Shown here piece after piece: positions 1-9,483 of a DNA stretch of 22,596 nt. Made by a program: the position numbers and the translations under genes. Every line of letters starts with the position of its first letter. Positions within the stretch are counted from its first letter, which is position 1. The notes beneath the pieces were generated by a model. The model had not been told where the DNA came from, did not search any database, and was given only the letters and a program-made list of their open reading frames with translations. The stretch comes from AC-32 sp035624425 (GTDB taxonomy: Bacteria; Actinomycetota; Thermoleophilia; Gaiellales; Gaiellaceae): the NCBI GenBank assembly GCA_035624425.1, contig DASPRN010000044.1, forward strand, positions 1 through 22,596. Reading direction: 5' to 3'.

Positions 1-74
1 GAGTCCGCCGCCACGATCCGGTAGACCGGGTTCTTCTTCGACCCGATGCGGGTCAGCCTCAACTTCACTGCCAA
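1..74 (-). CDS. rpsP: 30S ribosomal protein S16, N-terminal fragment
   Basis: The reverse strand from position 74 reads a TTG-initiated peptide beginning AVKLRLTRIGSKKNPVYRIV after the start residue, which is the characteristic N-terminus of ribosomal protein S16 of the small subunit. The gene runs off the left edge after about 24 codons, so only the beginning is present. A Shine-Dalgarno GGAGGT (82-87) lies 7 nt upstream, inside the last codons of ffh, and the ffh stop is only 5 nt away, so the two genes are almost certainly cotranscribed and probably translationally coupled. The ffh-rpsP order is widespread in bacteria. TTG is an uncommon start but no ATG or GTG fits better. Confidence 0.93.
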   Translation of the reverse strand, partial: MAVKLRLTRIGSKKNPVYRIVAAD

Positions 75-79
75 CTGAT

Positions 80-1462
<1,383 letters not shown>

Positions 1463-1497
1463 GCGACCAGGGTACTCAGTTGGTCAGCGAGGCGCGC

Positions 1498-2727
1498 TCA
1501 GCGCCCGGCGGCGGTCTGGCGCCGGCGCGCCACGGTGTCGAGCGTGACCGCCGCAAGCAGGATCAGGCCGGTGGTGACGTACTTGACCCAGTCAGCGGAG
1601 CCGACGAGGTCGGTGCCGTTGCTGATCATCCCGATGATCAACCCGCCGAAGAGCGCGCCGCTGACGCGCCCACGCCCTCCAAAGAGACTGACGCCGCCGA
1701 TCACGGCCGCGGAGATCGCGTCGAGCAGGATCGTCCCGCCACCAAACGTCAGGTCGACCGAGTTGAGGCGCGAGGCGAAGATGACCCCGCCCATCGCCGC
1801 GCAGGAGCCGGAGATGACGAAGCAGAGGATCCGGATCAGCTTCACGTTGATGCCCGCGCGCCGTGCGGCCTCGGCGTTCCCGCCGACCGCGTAGACGTGG
1901 CGGCCGAAGGTCGTTCGGCCGGCCAGGTACGAGAAGAGCACCACGATGAAGAGGAGGATCAGGCCGACGAGCGGCACGCCGCGGTAGTGGTTGCAGACGG
2001 CGACCGCGGTGAAGGCGAGGCCGCCGTAGAAGACGACCCGGAGCACGGCGAGCGTGACGTTTCCGGTGGGCAGACCGGCGCGGCGACGGCTCAGGTACGT
2101 ACCGACGGTCGCAAGTGCGAGACCGCCGGTGAAGACCGCGGCGACGATCCAGCCGGTGTTCTTGGTCAGGACGTAGTTCGCGACGTCGTTCACCTGGTTG
2201 TCCTGGATCCCGATCACGCCCTGGGTGCCGAGGAGCTCGATGATCAGCCCCTGGCAGATCAGGAGCCCGGCCAGCGTGACCACGAACGACGGCACGCCCA
2301 CAAACGCGATGATCGATCCCTGGATCGCGCCGATCACCGCTCCGATCAGGAGCGCCAGCGCAATCGCGACCAGGCCCGGATAGTCGTGACTCGAGCCCGC
2401 GAGCTGGAACTCCGCGACGGCGACACTCGCGATGCCGCTGACGTAGCCGACGGAAAGGTCGATCTCGCCGATCAGGAGCACGAAGACGACGCCGATCGCA
2501 ATCACCGTCGTGCCGGCCATCTGGCCGATCAGGTTCGAGAAGTTGACGGCGGTGAAGAAGATGCTGCTCTTCGCAGTGAAGAACACGGTGATCGCGACGA
2601 TCCCGACCAGGACCGGCAGGAAGCCGACGTCCCCGCCCTTCAGCGCCTCCCAGCGCGAACGGGCAATCGCTGCGAGGCTGCCGTCGACCGCGGTTGCCTG
2701 GACCTCGGCGGGCGCGGCAGAGCTCAC
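1498..2727 (-). CDS. Sugar ABC transporter permease, XylH type
   Basis: The product is a hydrophobic protein of 409 residues with about ten predicted membrane segments, belonging to the ribose/xylose-type permeases (BPD_transp_2). The family hallmark GEIDLSVG is present near residue 105. Length and the GRTTFGRHVYAVGGNAEAAR loop near residue 270 fit XylH best. The gene starts at GTG 2727, which overlaps the stop of the ATPase gene in the 4-nt sequence GTGA, so translation is coupled. The frame stays open far upstream, but that is an artefact of high GC, since the ATPase occupies that DNA. It forms the channel of a carbohydrate importer with the two genes upstream. The exact sugar (xylose versus a related sugar) cannot be settled from sequence alone. 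Confidence 0.92.
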   Translation of the reverse strand: MSSAAPAEVQATAVDGSLAAIARSRWEALKGGDVGFLPVLVGIVAITVFFTAKSSIFFTAVNFSNLIGQMAGTTVIAIGVVFVLLIGEIDLSVGYVSGIASVAVAEFQLAGSSHDYPGLVAIALALLIGAVIGAIQGSIIAFVGVPSFVVTLAGLLICQGLIIELLGTQGVIGIQDNQVNDVANYVLTKNTGWIVAAVFTGGLALATVGTYLSRRRAGLPTGNVTLAVLRVVFYGGLAFTAVAVCNHYRGVPLVGLILLFIVVLFSYLAGRTTFGRHVYAVGGNAEAARRAGINVKLIRILCFVISGSCAAMGGVIFASRLNSVDLTFGGGTILLDAISAAVIGGVSLFGGRGRVSGALFGGLIIGMISNGTDLVGSADWVKYVTTGLILLAAVTLDTVARRRQTAAGR

Positions 2728-3497
2728 GTAGATGCCTCGCCCACCGGTGTCCCGGCGGTAATCGCCTGCACGATCTCCTGCTGGCTCGTCTTCTTGCGCT
2801 CGTAGACACCGACGTTGCGGCCGAGCCGAAGGACGGTGATCCGGTCGGCGACTTCGAAGACGTCGTTCAGGTTGTGCGAGACGATGACCACGGCGAGCCC
2901 CTGTTCGCCGAGCCGCTTGACAAGGTCGAGCACCTGGCGGGTCTGCGCGACTCCCAGCGCGGCCGTCGGCTCGTCCAGGAAGACGACGCGGTTGTTCCAC
3001 ATCACCGCACGGGCGACCGCGACCGACTGGCGCTGGCCTCCGGAAAGGGTCGCCACCACCTGGCGCACCGAACGGATCGTCGTCACCGAGAGCGACCTGA
3101 GCGTCTCGGCCGTGCGCTGCTCCATCGGCGCCTCGCGCAGCCGGAAGAGCGGGTCGTGCTCCTCGCGACCGAGGTACATGTTCTGCACGACGTCGAGGTT
3201 GTCGCAGAGCGCGAGATCCTGGTAGACGACCTCGATCCCGAGCTTGGCCGCGTCCTTCGGCCCGTGGATCGACACCTTCTTGCCGTCGAAGAGGATTTCG
3301 CCGTCGTCGATCGAGTAGATCCCGGCGACGCACTTGATCAGTGTCGACTTTCCAGCGCCGTTGTCGCCGACGAGCGCCATCACCTCGCCGTCGCGGACCT
3401 CGAAATCGACGACCCGCAGCGCTTCGACCGAGCCGAACTGCTTGCTGAGGCCTCGGATCTGGAGCGTTGCGGTCCGGGTCGCGGTCGGGGCGGCCAT
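2724..3497 (-). CDS. Sugar ABC transporter ATP-binding protein, single-domain XylG type
   Basis: This 257-residue cytoplasmic ATPase energises the sugar importer. It carries Walker A GDNGAGKST (44-52), Q-loop YQD (92-94), signature LSGGQ (151-155), Walker B VVFLDEP (171-177) and H-loop SH (207-208). It holds one nucleotide-binding domain only, whereas E. coli XylG/RbsA fuse two, so it presumably works as a homodimer. Single-domain forms occur in other members of this transporter class. Start is ATG 3497. It is separated from the binding-protein gene by a 59-nt gap containing a strong hairpin, and overlaps the permease start by 4 nt. Confidence 0.93.
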   Translation of the reverse strand: MAAPTATRTATLQIRGLSKQFGSVEALRVVDFEVRDGEVMALVGDNGAGKSTLIKCVAGIYSIDDGEILFDGKKVSIHGPKDAAKLGIEVVYQDLALCDNLDVVQNMYLGREEHDPLFRLREAPMEQRTAETLRSLSVTTIRSVRQVVATLSGGQRQSVAVARAVMWNNRVVFLDEPTAALGVAQTRQVLDLVKRLGEQGLAVVIVSHNLNDVFEVADRITVLRLGRNVGVYERKKTSQQEIVQAITAGTPVGEAST

Positions 3498-3514
3498 GCC
3501 GGCCCGTTTGTATC

Positions 3515-3548
3515 ACGGCCGGGGCCCCCGCAAGGGTGCCCCGGCCGT
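3515..3548 (-). terminator. Intercistronic hairpin after the sugar-binding-protein gene
   Basis: Two perfectly complementary 11-base arms, ACGGCCGGGGC (3515-3525) and GCCCCGGCCGT (3538-3548), are followed inward by one mismatch and three more G-C pairs closing a 4-nt loop. It lies 8 nt beyond the stop of the binding-protein gene and 18 nt before the ATPase start. There is no U-tract, so it is more likely a partial terminator or an RNA stabiliser that keeps binding protein in excess over the membrane complex than a full stop. Confidence 0.7.
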
Positions 3549-3556
3549 CGTTCTTC

Positions 3557-4669
3557 TTACTTGCAGTACTTCGCGTACTCGCCGACGCAGACCTGCTTCT
3601 TCTTCAGGAACCCGTCCTTGAAGAGAAGCTTGTAGTTCTTCTTCGTGACCCACACCGGGGTCAGCAGGACCGAGCGCGTGCCGCTGACCTTCTGGCTCAC
3701 GCCTTTGTACTGCTTGGCAATGGCCGGCAGCGAGACCTTCTGGCCTTTGATGATCGCAATGGCGAGTGTTGCTGAAGCAGCCGCCTCACGCTTCACCGAC
3801 TTGTAGACCGTGCCGGTCTGCCAACCGGCGAGGATGAACTGGACGCCCGTCGGTGTCGCGTCCTGGCCGGTCAGCGGGATCGGGTTCAGGCCGTGAGCCT
3901 TGAGCGAGGCGATCACGGCGCCGGCGAGGCCGTCGTTCGCCGCGATCATGGCGTCGATCTTGTTCCCGTTCTGGGCGAGCATCTGGTCGAAGATCTGACG
4001 ACCCTTGATCGGGTCCCAGTCCGTGTACTGGTCGTCGGACTGGGGCTTCTTGAACGTGCCGTTCTTGTAGAGCGGGTTCAGCACCGAGTTGTAGCCCTGC
4101 CTGAACAGGTGGGCGTTGTTGTCGGTGATGCCACCGTTCAGCCGCCCGACGACCGGGTGTGACCCGTACTTGCCCTTCGCCTTCAGCGCGGCGATGAGCC
4201 CCTTGCCCATCAGCTTGCCGACGCCCGGGTTGTTGAACGACACGTAGTACGCCGCCTTGCTGCCGACCACGAGGCGGTCGTAGTCGATGACCTTGGCGCC
4301 CTGGCTGACCGCCAGGTTGGTGATCGCCTTGCCCGACGCGGCGTTGAGCTGGTCGAGCAGGATGACCTTTGCGCCCTTCGCGAGGCACTGCTGGGCCTGC
4401 GACTTCTGCTTCTGCGGATCGTTGAGGGCGTTCAGCACCTGCGCCGGCACCTTCGCCTTCTTGAACGCGGCCTTCAGATAGGGCGCGTCGAACAGCGTGT
4501 AACGGGTTGACGACTTCGTGTCCGGCAACAGCGCACACGCCTTGATTTTCGCGGCGGTCGGGCTCTTGGCCGAGCCGGTGCGCGCCGACGCTCCGGCCGC
4601 AATCAGCCCAACCAGCGCCGCGGCGAGGACAACTGCCGCGATGCCCTTGAAAAGCTTTCGCTCTCCCAC
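3557..4669 (-). CDS. Periplasmic-type sugar-binding protein, XylF-like
   Basis: The product is a 370-residue exported solute-binding protein of the ABC sugar importer. A signal peptide is clear: basic GERKLFKG, a hydrophobic core (9-25) and an A-x-A site at 27-29, giving cleavage before Arg30. There is no lipobox Cys, so membrane anchoring is not evident. The mature part has the two-lobed sugar-binding fold with family motifs VILLDQLNAASG, IDYDRLV and YYVSFNNPGVG, closest to D-xylose-binding XylF. Start is GTG 4669, chosen because AAGGAGG (4675-4681) lies 5 nt upstream; longer readings to 4723 lack a ribosome site. It is the first gene of the transporter cluster, 69 nt after ftsY. Substrate is inferred, not proven. 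Confidence 0.92.
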   Translation of the reverse strand: MGERKLFKGIAAVVLAAALVGLIAAGASARTGSAKSPTAAKIKACALLPDTKSSTRYTLFDAPYLKAAFKKAKVPAQVLNALNDPQKQKSQAQQCLAKGAKVILLDQLNAASGKAITNLAVSQGAKVIDYDRLVVGSKAAYYVSFNNPGVGKLMGKGLIAALKAKGKYGSHPVVGRLNGGITDNNAHLFRQGYNSVLNPLYKNGTFKKPQSDDQYTDWDPIKGRQIFDQMLAQNGNKIDAMIAANDGLAGAVIASLKAHGLNPIPLTGQDATPTGVQFILAGWQTGTVYKSVKREAAASATLAIAIIKGQKVSLPAIAKQYKGVSQKVSGTRSVLLTPVWVTKKNYKLLFKDGFLKKKQVCVGEYAKYCK

Positions 4670-4715
4670 GGTTTCCTCCTTAGTTTGACCCCAACTTGCA
4701 TGCGTACGGAACCTT

Positions 4716-4733
4716 CGTAGCATTTCCCGTAGC
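4716..4733 (-). promoter_or_regulatory. CGTAGC direct repeat upstream of the sugar transporter operon
   Basis: CGTAGC occurs twice on the plus strand (4716-4721 and 4728-4733) at a 12-bp period, in the short gap between ftsY and the xylF-like start. On the coding strand it reads GCTACG twice. The spacing of about one helical turn would suit a transcription factor dimer. A similar 11-bp direct repeat, CTAC twice, occurs upstream of the large propeller gene near 14130-14144. No canonical -35/-10 pair was recognised here. Confidence 0.3.
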
Positions 4734-4738
4734 GCCGA

Positions 4739-5695
4739 TCAAGCGGGTGCGGCGTCGACCAGCGCCCGGGCGAAATCGCCGGGATCGAACGGCTGCAGGT
4801 CCTCGAGCCCTTCGCCGATGCCGATCAGCTTCACCGGAAGGCCGAGCTCGTGCGCGATCGCGACCGCGATGCCGCCCTTGGCGGAGCCGTCGAGCTTCGT
4901 CAGGGCGACCCCGGTCACCTCGACCGCCTGGCCGAACAGCCTCGCCTGCTGCAGGCCGTTCTGCCCGGTGGTCGCGTCGATCACGAGCAGCGTCTCGTGC
5001 GGGGCGCCCTCGAGGCGCTGGCCGATCACGCGGCGGACTTTTGCCAGCTCCTCCATCAGGTTCGTCTGCGTGTGCAGCCGCCCGGCCGTGTCGACCACCA
5101 CGACGTCGCGCCCGCGCGACTCGGCAGCCGCGATCGCGTCGAAGGCGACCGCCGCCGGGTCACCGCCCCGTTCCGAGCCGACGAAGTCCGCACCTGCGCG
5201 CTGCGCCCAGATCTCGAGCTGCTCCTCTGCCGCGGCGCGGAAGGTGTCCGCGGCGGCGACCAGCACGGAGCGGCCGTGCTCCTGCAGCCGGGATGCGAGC
5301 TTGCCGATCGTGGTCGTCTTGCCCGTCCCGTTGACGCCGACCACGAGCACGACGCTCGGCCGCGCGCCCAGCTCGAGCCGGCCGGGCTCGCCGAGCATGC
5401 GCGCGATCTCCTCCTGCAGCGCCGCTCCGAGGTCGTTTCCCCCGCCGCGCGCCTCGAGCCGCTGCACCACCTCCGCGGTCGCCGGGACCCCGACGTCCGC
5501 GGCGATCAGCGCCTCCTCGAGCCGCTCCCAGGACGCCTCGTCGGCCGGGTCGAAGCTGCCCAGCGCCAGCTCTTCCGTGAGTGCGCGCCGGCTCTTGCCG
5601 AGCGACTCCCGCAGGCGCGCAAACAGCCCCGGCCGGTCGGCGGACTCCGCCCCCGCTCCGTCGTCCCCGAGCAGTTCCGCCCAGCTTCGCGCCAT
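4739..5695 (-). CDS. ftsY: Signal recognition particle receptor FtsY
   Basis: This is a 318-residue SRP-receptor GTPase that pairs with Ffh to deliver ribosomes to the Sec translocon. A short acidic N-terminal region (1-20) is followed by a helical N domain (21-108) and the G domain with GVNGTGKTTT (120-129), DTFRAAAEEQL (150-160), DTAGRLHTQ (202-210), TKLDGSAKGG (266-275) and GIGEGLEDL (292-300). The long acidic A domain of E. coli FtsY is missing, as in many actinobacteria and Gram-positives. Start is ATG 5695 with a weak ribosome site; it follows the LanC-like stop by 9 nt. The smc-ftsY pairing is common in bacteria but here it is interrupted by the LanC-like gene. Confidence 0.97.
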   Translation of the reverse strand: MARSWAELLGDDGAGAESADRPGLFARLRESLGKSRRALTEELALGSFDPADEASWERLEEALIAADVGVPATAEVVQRLEARGGGNDLGAALQEEIARMLGEPGRLELGARPSVVLVVGVNGTGKTTTIGKLASRLQEHGRSVLVAAADTFRAAAEEQLEIWAQRAGADFVGSERGGDPAAVAFDAIAAAESRGRDVVVVDTAGRLHTQTNLMEELAKVRRVIGQRLEGAPHETLLVIDATTGQNGLQQARLFGQAVEVTGVALTKLDGSAKGGIAVAIAHELGLPVKLIGIGEGLEDLQPFDPGDFARALVDAAPA

Positions 5696-5704
5696 CGCGG
5701 CAGG

Positions 5705-6865
5705 TTAGTCCCAGGTGTCGAGGAGCGGAAAGCGAGCGTCGGCGTCGAGGCACGCGGCCGCGAAGAGCGCCGCGCCGACGCCGCCGGTGAAGAGCGAGTA
5801 CCGCCCGGGCGAACGCTCGATCTGAGCGAGGGCGTGGACGGCGAAGCGCCGGGCCCGTTCGAGCCAGAGCTCGTCGCCGGTTCGCTCGAACGCCTTCAGA
5901 AGCGCGTAGCCGTTGCCTGCGGTGCCGTGGCAGAGGCCGGCGCCTTTCTCCGGCCCGTGCGGCCCCGCCCGCCAGGTCAGCTCGGCCCCGCCGAGCAGCA
6001 GCTCCTCGTCGAGGTAGCCGCCGGCGGTAGCCACGATCCCCGGCGCGCCGTGACACCACTGCAGGCGGATCCCGCTCGGCGGGTCGAGCGGCCCGCCCGC
6101 AGCTGCCGGCCACGTGGCGAGCCCGTCCTCGATCACGGCCTCGCGGGCAAGGACCGCGGCCGTCTCGGTTCGGAGGTCGTGCTCCGGAAGCAAGGCGTGC
6201 ACATTGCCGACGAGCCCGTGGACAGGCCCGAGGAGCGGCTGGGGCTCGCTTCCGTACAGGCGCTGCTGCCAGAGCCCGTCCCGGCGGCGAGCGAGCAGCG
6301 CGTCCGCGCTCTCGCGCCAGGCTACGACCCAGCGCTCCTCGCCGGTCCACTCGTACATCGCGCGCGCCGCCAGCATCGTTCCGGGCGAGCCCCACATCAG
6401 CTCCTCGAACGCGTTGTCGCGGTTCTCCCGCACCCGGGCGAGCAGGAGGTCGGCCAGCTCGGGCCGCGGTTCCACCCGCCAGGCCACGAGCAGCACACCG
6501 GCCTCGCCGCACAGGAGCGAGGACGCCCGCTCGGGTGGAAGCTCGGTTTCCCCGGCGGCAAGGTCGGGCTCCTCGCGACACAGCTCAAGTGCCCGACCGG
6601 CTGCGGCAGCGAGATCGATCCTGGTCTCCGCGTGCCCGCAGCGGCTCAGTGCTTCCAGTGCCCAGACCACGCCGCCTGCGCCGCAATAGAGGCCCTTCAG
6701 CGGCACCGAAGAGCCCCACGCGTCCCACTCGTTCGCCGGCCAGAGCGCGACCGGGTCGAATGCTTCCTCCGCGCCGCTGACGATCGCCCGAATCCCGGCG
6801 CTAACACGCGCCTCGTCCCACGGCTCGTCGGTGAGCGGCTCGAAGCCTGCGGGTGTGTAGAGCAC
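5705..6865 (-). CDS. Stand-alone LanC-like (lanthionine cyclase fold) protein
   Basis: The 386-residue product has the LanC alpha/alpha-toroid signature: seven glycine-rich repeats near residues 58-70, 118-129, 156-167, 213-225, 270-281, 311-323 and 358-370. Putative zinc ligands are Cys271 (WCHG), Cys312 and His313 (LCHG), matching the Cys, Cys-His set of NisC. His216 (GPVHGLVG) corresponds to the conserved catalytic His motif. It should therefore bind zinc and could activate thiols. No dehydratase (LanB/LanM), precursor peptide or exporter lies in this window, so it is better called LanC-like than a lantibiotic synthetase. Start is GTG 6865, whose first base is the last base of the smc TAG stop (TAGTG), implying coupled translation. 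Its substrate is unknown. Confidence 0.88.
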   Translation of the reverse strand: MLYTPAGFEPLTDEPWDEARVSAGIRAIVSGAEEAFDPVALWPANEWDAWGSSVPLKGLYCGAGGVVWALEALSRCGHAETRIDLAAAAGRALELCREEPDLAAGETELPPERASSLLCGEAGVLLVAWRVEPRPELADLLLARVRENRDNAFEELMWGSPGTMLAARAMYEWTGEERWVVAWRESADALLARRRDGLWQQRLYGSEPQPLLGPVHGLVGNVHALLPEHDLRTETAAVLAREAVIEDGLATWPAAAGGPLDPPSGIRLQWCHGAPGIVATAGGYLDEELLLGGAELTWRAGPHGPEKGAGLCHGTAGNGYALLKAFERTGDELWLERARRFAVHALAQIERSPGRYSLFTGGVGAALFAAACLDADARFPLLDTWD

Positions 6866-9450
6866 TACGCGGCGGCGGACTGTTCGCGCGGCAGCCGCCG
6901 TGAGACGACCTGCGAGACGCCGTCACCGCCCATGGTCACGCCGTAGAGGACGTCGGCCGCCTCCATGGTCGTCTTCTGGTGGGTGACGACGATGAACTGC
7001 GCCCGGTCGGAGTAGCGCCGCAGCAGCTCGACGAAGCGGCCGATGTTGGTGTCGTCGAGGGCGGCCTCGACCTCGTCGAGCAGGTAGAACGGGCACGGCT
7101 TCGCGAGGAAGAGCGCGAACAGGAACGAGATCGCGCCGAGCGCCTTCTCGCCGCCGGAGAGGAGCGACAGGCGCGTCACGCGCTTGCCGGGCGGGCGTAG
7201 CTCGACCTCGACTCCGGCCTCCGCCCCCTCCTCTTCGGGCTCGGTCAGCCTCAGCCGCCCGTGGCCGCCGGGGAAGAGCGTCGCGGCGACCTCCTCGAAG
7301 TGCGTGCTGACCGCGGCGAAGGTCTCGTCGAAGCGGCGCTCGACGGTCTCGGCCAGCTCGGCGCGGAGCTCCTCGAGCTCCTTCAGGCTCGCCTCGAGAT
7401 CGGCCCGCTGCGCGACCAGCTCGTCCAGCCGCTCCTTCTCGCGCTCGTGCTCCTCCTTGGCCAGCGGGTTCACCTGGCCGAGCGACTCGCGTCGCCGCTC
7501 CAGGCGCTCGATCCTGCCGGCGAGCTCGTCGCGGTCGTCGCCCTCGGCCGGATCGGCGCCGGCCTCCTCGAGCCGCCTCCGGGCCTCGTCCGCCTCGGCC
7601 TCGAGCCGCGCGCGCTCGACGTCGACGGCGGCGCCCCGCTCGCCCGCCTCGGAGGCCTCGCGGCGAGCCTCGGCCTCCGCTCCTCCGAGCCGCCGCAGCT
7701 CCGCCGCCAGCTCGCCGGCGCGCGTCGCGCCCGCGTCGACCCGCGCCTGCAAGGGCGCCTCGAACCGCTTCGCAGCCTCCGCCGCGCCCGCCAGCGCCGC
7801 CGCGAGCCGGTCGGCCAGGAGCGCGAGCGGCTCGACCGGGACCGGCGCGGCCTCGGCCGGCAGCGCCTCGGCCCGACGCTCGAGCTCCTCCGCCTCGCGC
7901 GCGAGGGAACGGCGGCGCGCGTCGAGCTGCAGCAGGACCGCCTCCGCCGTCTCCCCCGCGAACCAGAGCTCGCCGCTGTCGGCGTCAAAGCAGTGGCCCT
8001 CGCGCGTGACGAGCACGCCGCGCTCGGCCCGGGCGAGGTCGCTCGGCTCCGCGAGCCAGACGTCCTCGAGCAGCGCGGCCACGCGCTCGCCGCCTGCCCT
8101 CGCCCGCACACGGCTGGACAGCGCCTCGGCGCCGACGAGCGGCGGGCGGCCCTTGCGGCCCGGCTCGGCCTGCGGCGGGACGAGAACGGCGAGGTCGCCG
8201 AGCCCTCCGCGCCGCGCCCGCTCGACCAGCTGCAGCGCAGCCGCCGCGTCCGCCGCCACCAGCGCCGCGGCCCGGTCGGAGAGCGCCGCCGCCACCGCTC
8301 GCTCGTAACCCGCCTCGACCTCCAGGAGCGACAACGCCAGCCGCTCGCCCTCCTCGGCGAGCGCTCTCGCGGCGGGCGGCAGCCCCTCGCGCTCGGCGAG
8401 CGAGTGCTCGAGCGCCGCCAGCCGCTCACGGGTCAACCGCGCGCGTTCGCGCAGCGCCTCCCGCTCGGGGTTCGGCGCCGGCCGCGAGAAGAGCGGCTCG
8501 GCCCGCAGCCGCGCGGCGAGCTCTCCGGCTGCCTCGCGCCGCAGCTCCAGCCGCTCGGCCGCGCTCTTCAGCCGGTAGAGCGCCGAGGTCGCGCCCTCCC
8601 CACGCCCGACCGCACCCGCCAGCTCGTCCTCGACCCGGTTGCGCTCCTCCAAGAGGGACTCGAGCCGGTCCTCGACGCGCTTCCGCGCCAGCGCCGCGGC
8701 AGTGCGCCGCTCCGCGACCTCCGCCAGCCGCTCGTCCACGGCCGCCAGGTCGAGCTCGGCCAGCCGCGCCCGCAGGCCGGCGATCTCGCCACGCAGCTTC
8801 TCGACCCGCTCGGCCGCGCTCGCCTGCAGCGCCAGCGGCCGCAGCCGCGCCTTCACCTCCGCTTCGAGGTCGCGCGCCCGCTCGACCTGCAGCTGCACCC
8901 GCGCCAGCTTCAGCTCGGCCCGGTGGCGGCGCCGCTTGAACTTGCCGAGCCCGGCCGCGTCCTCGATCAGGACCCGCCGCTCCTCGGGCTTGCTGGCCAG
9001 GATCTCCTCGACCTTGCCCTGGCTGATGACCGAGCCGTGGCTGCCGCCGAGCCCGACGTCCGCAAGCAGCTCGACGAGGTCGGTGCGGCGCACGGTCGCA
9101 CGGTTGATCAGGTACTGGCCCTCGCCGCCGCGGTGCAGCCGCCGCGCGACGGAGATCTCCGTGAACTCGAGCCCGGCGAAGGCACCGTCCTCGTTGTCGA
9201 AGAGCAGCTCGACCTCGCAGTGGTCGGCCGCCGGCCGGTCGGCCGCGCCGGCGAAGAGGACGTCGTCCGGCTTCTCGGCCCGCAGCTCGTGGGGGCTCAG
9301 GCTCCCGGAGGCCCAGAGCAGCGCGTCGGCGACATTCGACTTGCCGGAGCCGTTGGGGCCGACCACCACCGCCACGCCCGGCTCGAGGCGAACCTCGACC
9401 GGGTCCGGAAACGACTTGAAGCCACGCAGCTTGATCGCACGGAGGTGCAC
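6865..9450 (-). CDS. smc: Chromosome segregation/condensation ATPase SMC, short-armed
   Basis: This structural-maintenance-of-chromosomes ATPase organises the nucleoid. Head motifs are Walker A GPNGSGKSN (31-39), the N-head segment ISQGKVEEIL (142-151), signature LLSGGEKA (763-770) and Walker B FYLLDEVEAALD (788-799), with HQKTTMEAAD at 824-833. A hinge is recognisable from about 350 to 505. The arms, rich in Ala/Glu/Arg heptads, span roughly 170-350 and 510-690. At 861 residues it is much shorter than the usual 1150-1200, and the shortening falls in the arms while head and hinge are intact. Start is GTG 9450; no strong Shine-Dalgarno is visible. It sits 33 nt after a secreted-protein gene and overlaps the LanC-like gene by 1 nt. 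No scpA or scpB is in the window. Confidence 0.95.
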   Translation of the reverse strand: MHLRAIKLRGFKSFPDPVEVRLEPGVAVVVGPNGSGKSNVADALLWASGSLSPHELRAEKPDDVLFAGAADRPAADHCEVELLFDNEDGAFAGLEFTEISVARRLHRGGEGQYLINRATVRRTDLVELLADVGLGGSHGSVISQGKVEEILASKPEERRVLIEDAAGLGKFKRRRHRAELKLARVQLQVERARDLEAEVKARLRPLALQASAAERVEKLRGEIAGLRARLAELDLAAVDERLAEVAERRTAAALARKRVEDRLESLLEERNRVEDELAGAVGRGEGATSALYRLKSAAERLELRREAAGELAARLRAEPLFSRPAPNPEREALRERARLTRERLAALEHSLAEREGLPPAARALAEEGERLALSLLEVEAGYERAVAAALSDRAAALVAADAAAALQLVERARRGGLGDLAVLVPPQAEPGRKGRPPLVGAEALSSRVRARAGGERVAALLEDVWLAEPSDLARAERGVLVTREGHCFDADSGELWFAGETAEAVLLQLDARRRSLAREAEELERRAEALPAEAAPVPVEPLALLADRLAAALAGAAEAAKRFEAPLQARVDAGATRAGELAAELRRLGGAEAEARREASEAGERGAAVDVERARLEAEADEARRRLEEAGADPAEGDDRDELAGRIERLERRRESLGQVNPLAKEEHEREKERLDELVAQRADLEASLKELEELRAELAETVERRFDETFAAVSTHFEEVAATLFPGGHGRLRLTEPEEEGAEAGVEVELRPPGKRVTRLSLLSGGEKALGAISFLFALFLAKPCPFYLLDEVEAALDDTNIGRFVELLRRYSDRAQFIVVTHQKTTMEAADVLYGVTMGGDGVSQVVSRRLPREQSAAA

Positions 9451-9483
9451 GCGCGCCGGAGGCTAGCTATCGGCGCGGACATC

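Noticed and set aside
2728..3516. In-frame open extension of the sugar permease to about 672 residues, which would look like a fusion
   Set aside because: The extension overlaps the ATPase gene in another frame, reads as Arg/Gly/Pro-rich noise, and GTG 2727 gives a standard 4-nt overlap start and a normal XylH length.
4670..4723. Upstream start for the sugar-binding protein at 4723
   Set aside because: The extra 18 residues precede a well-formed signal peptide and lack a ribosome site, whereas GTG 4669 has AAGGAGG at 5 nt.
5705..6865. Lantibiotic biosynthesis cluster
   Set aside because: Only the cyclase-like gene is present; no precursor, dehydratase, protease or exporter is found among the neighbours.
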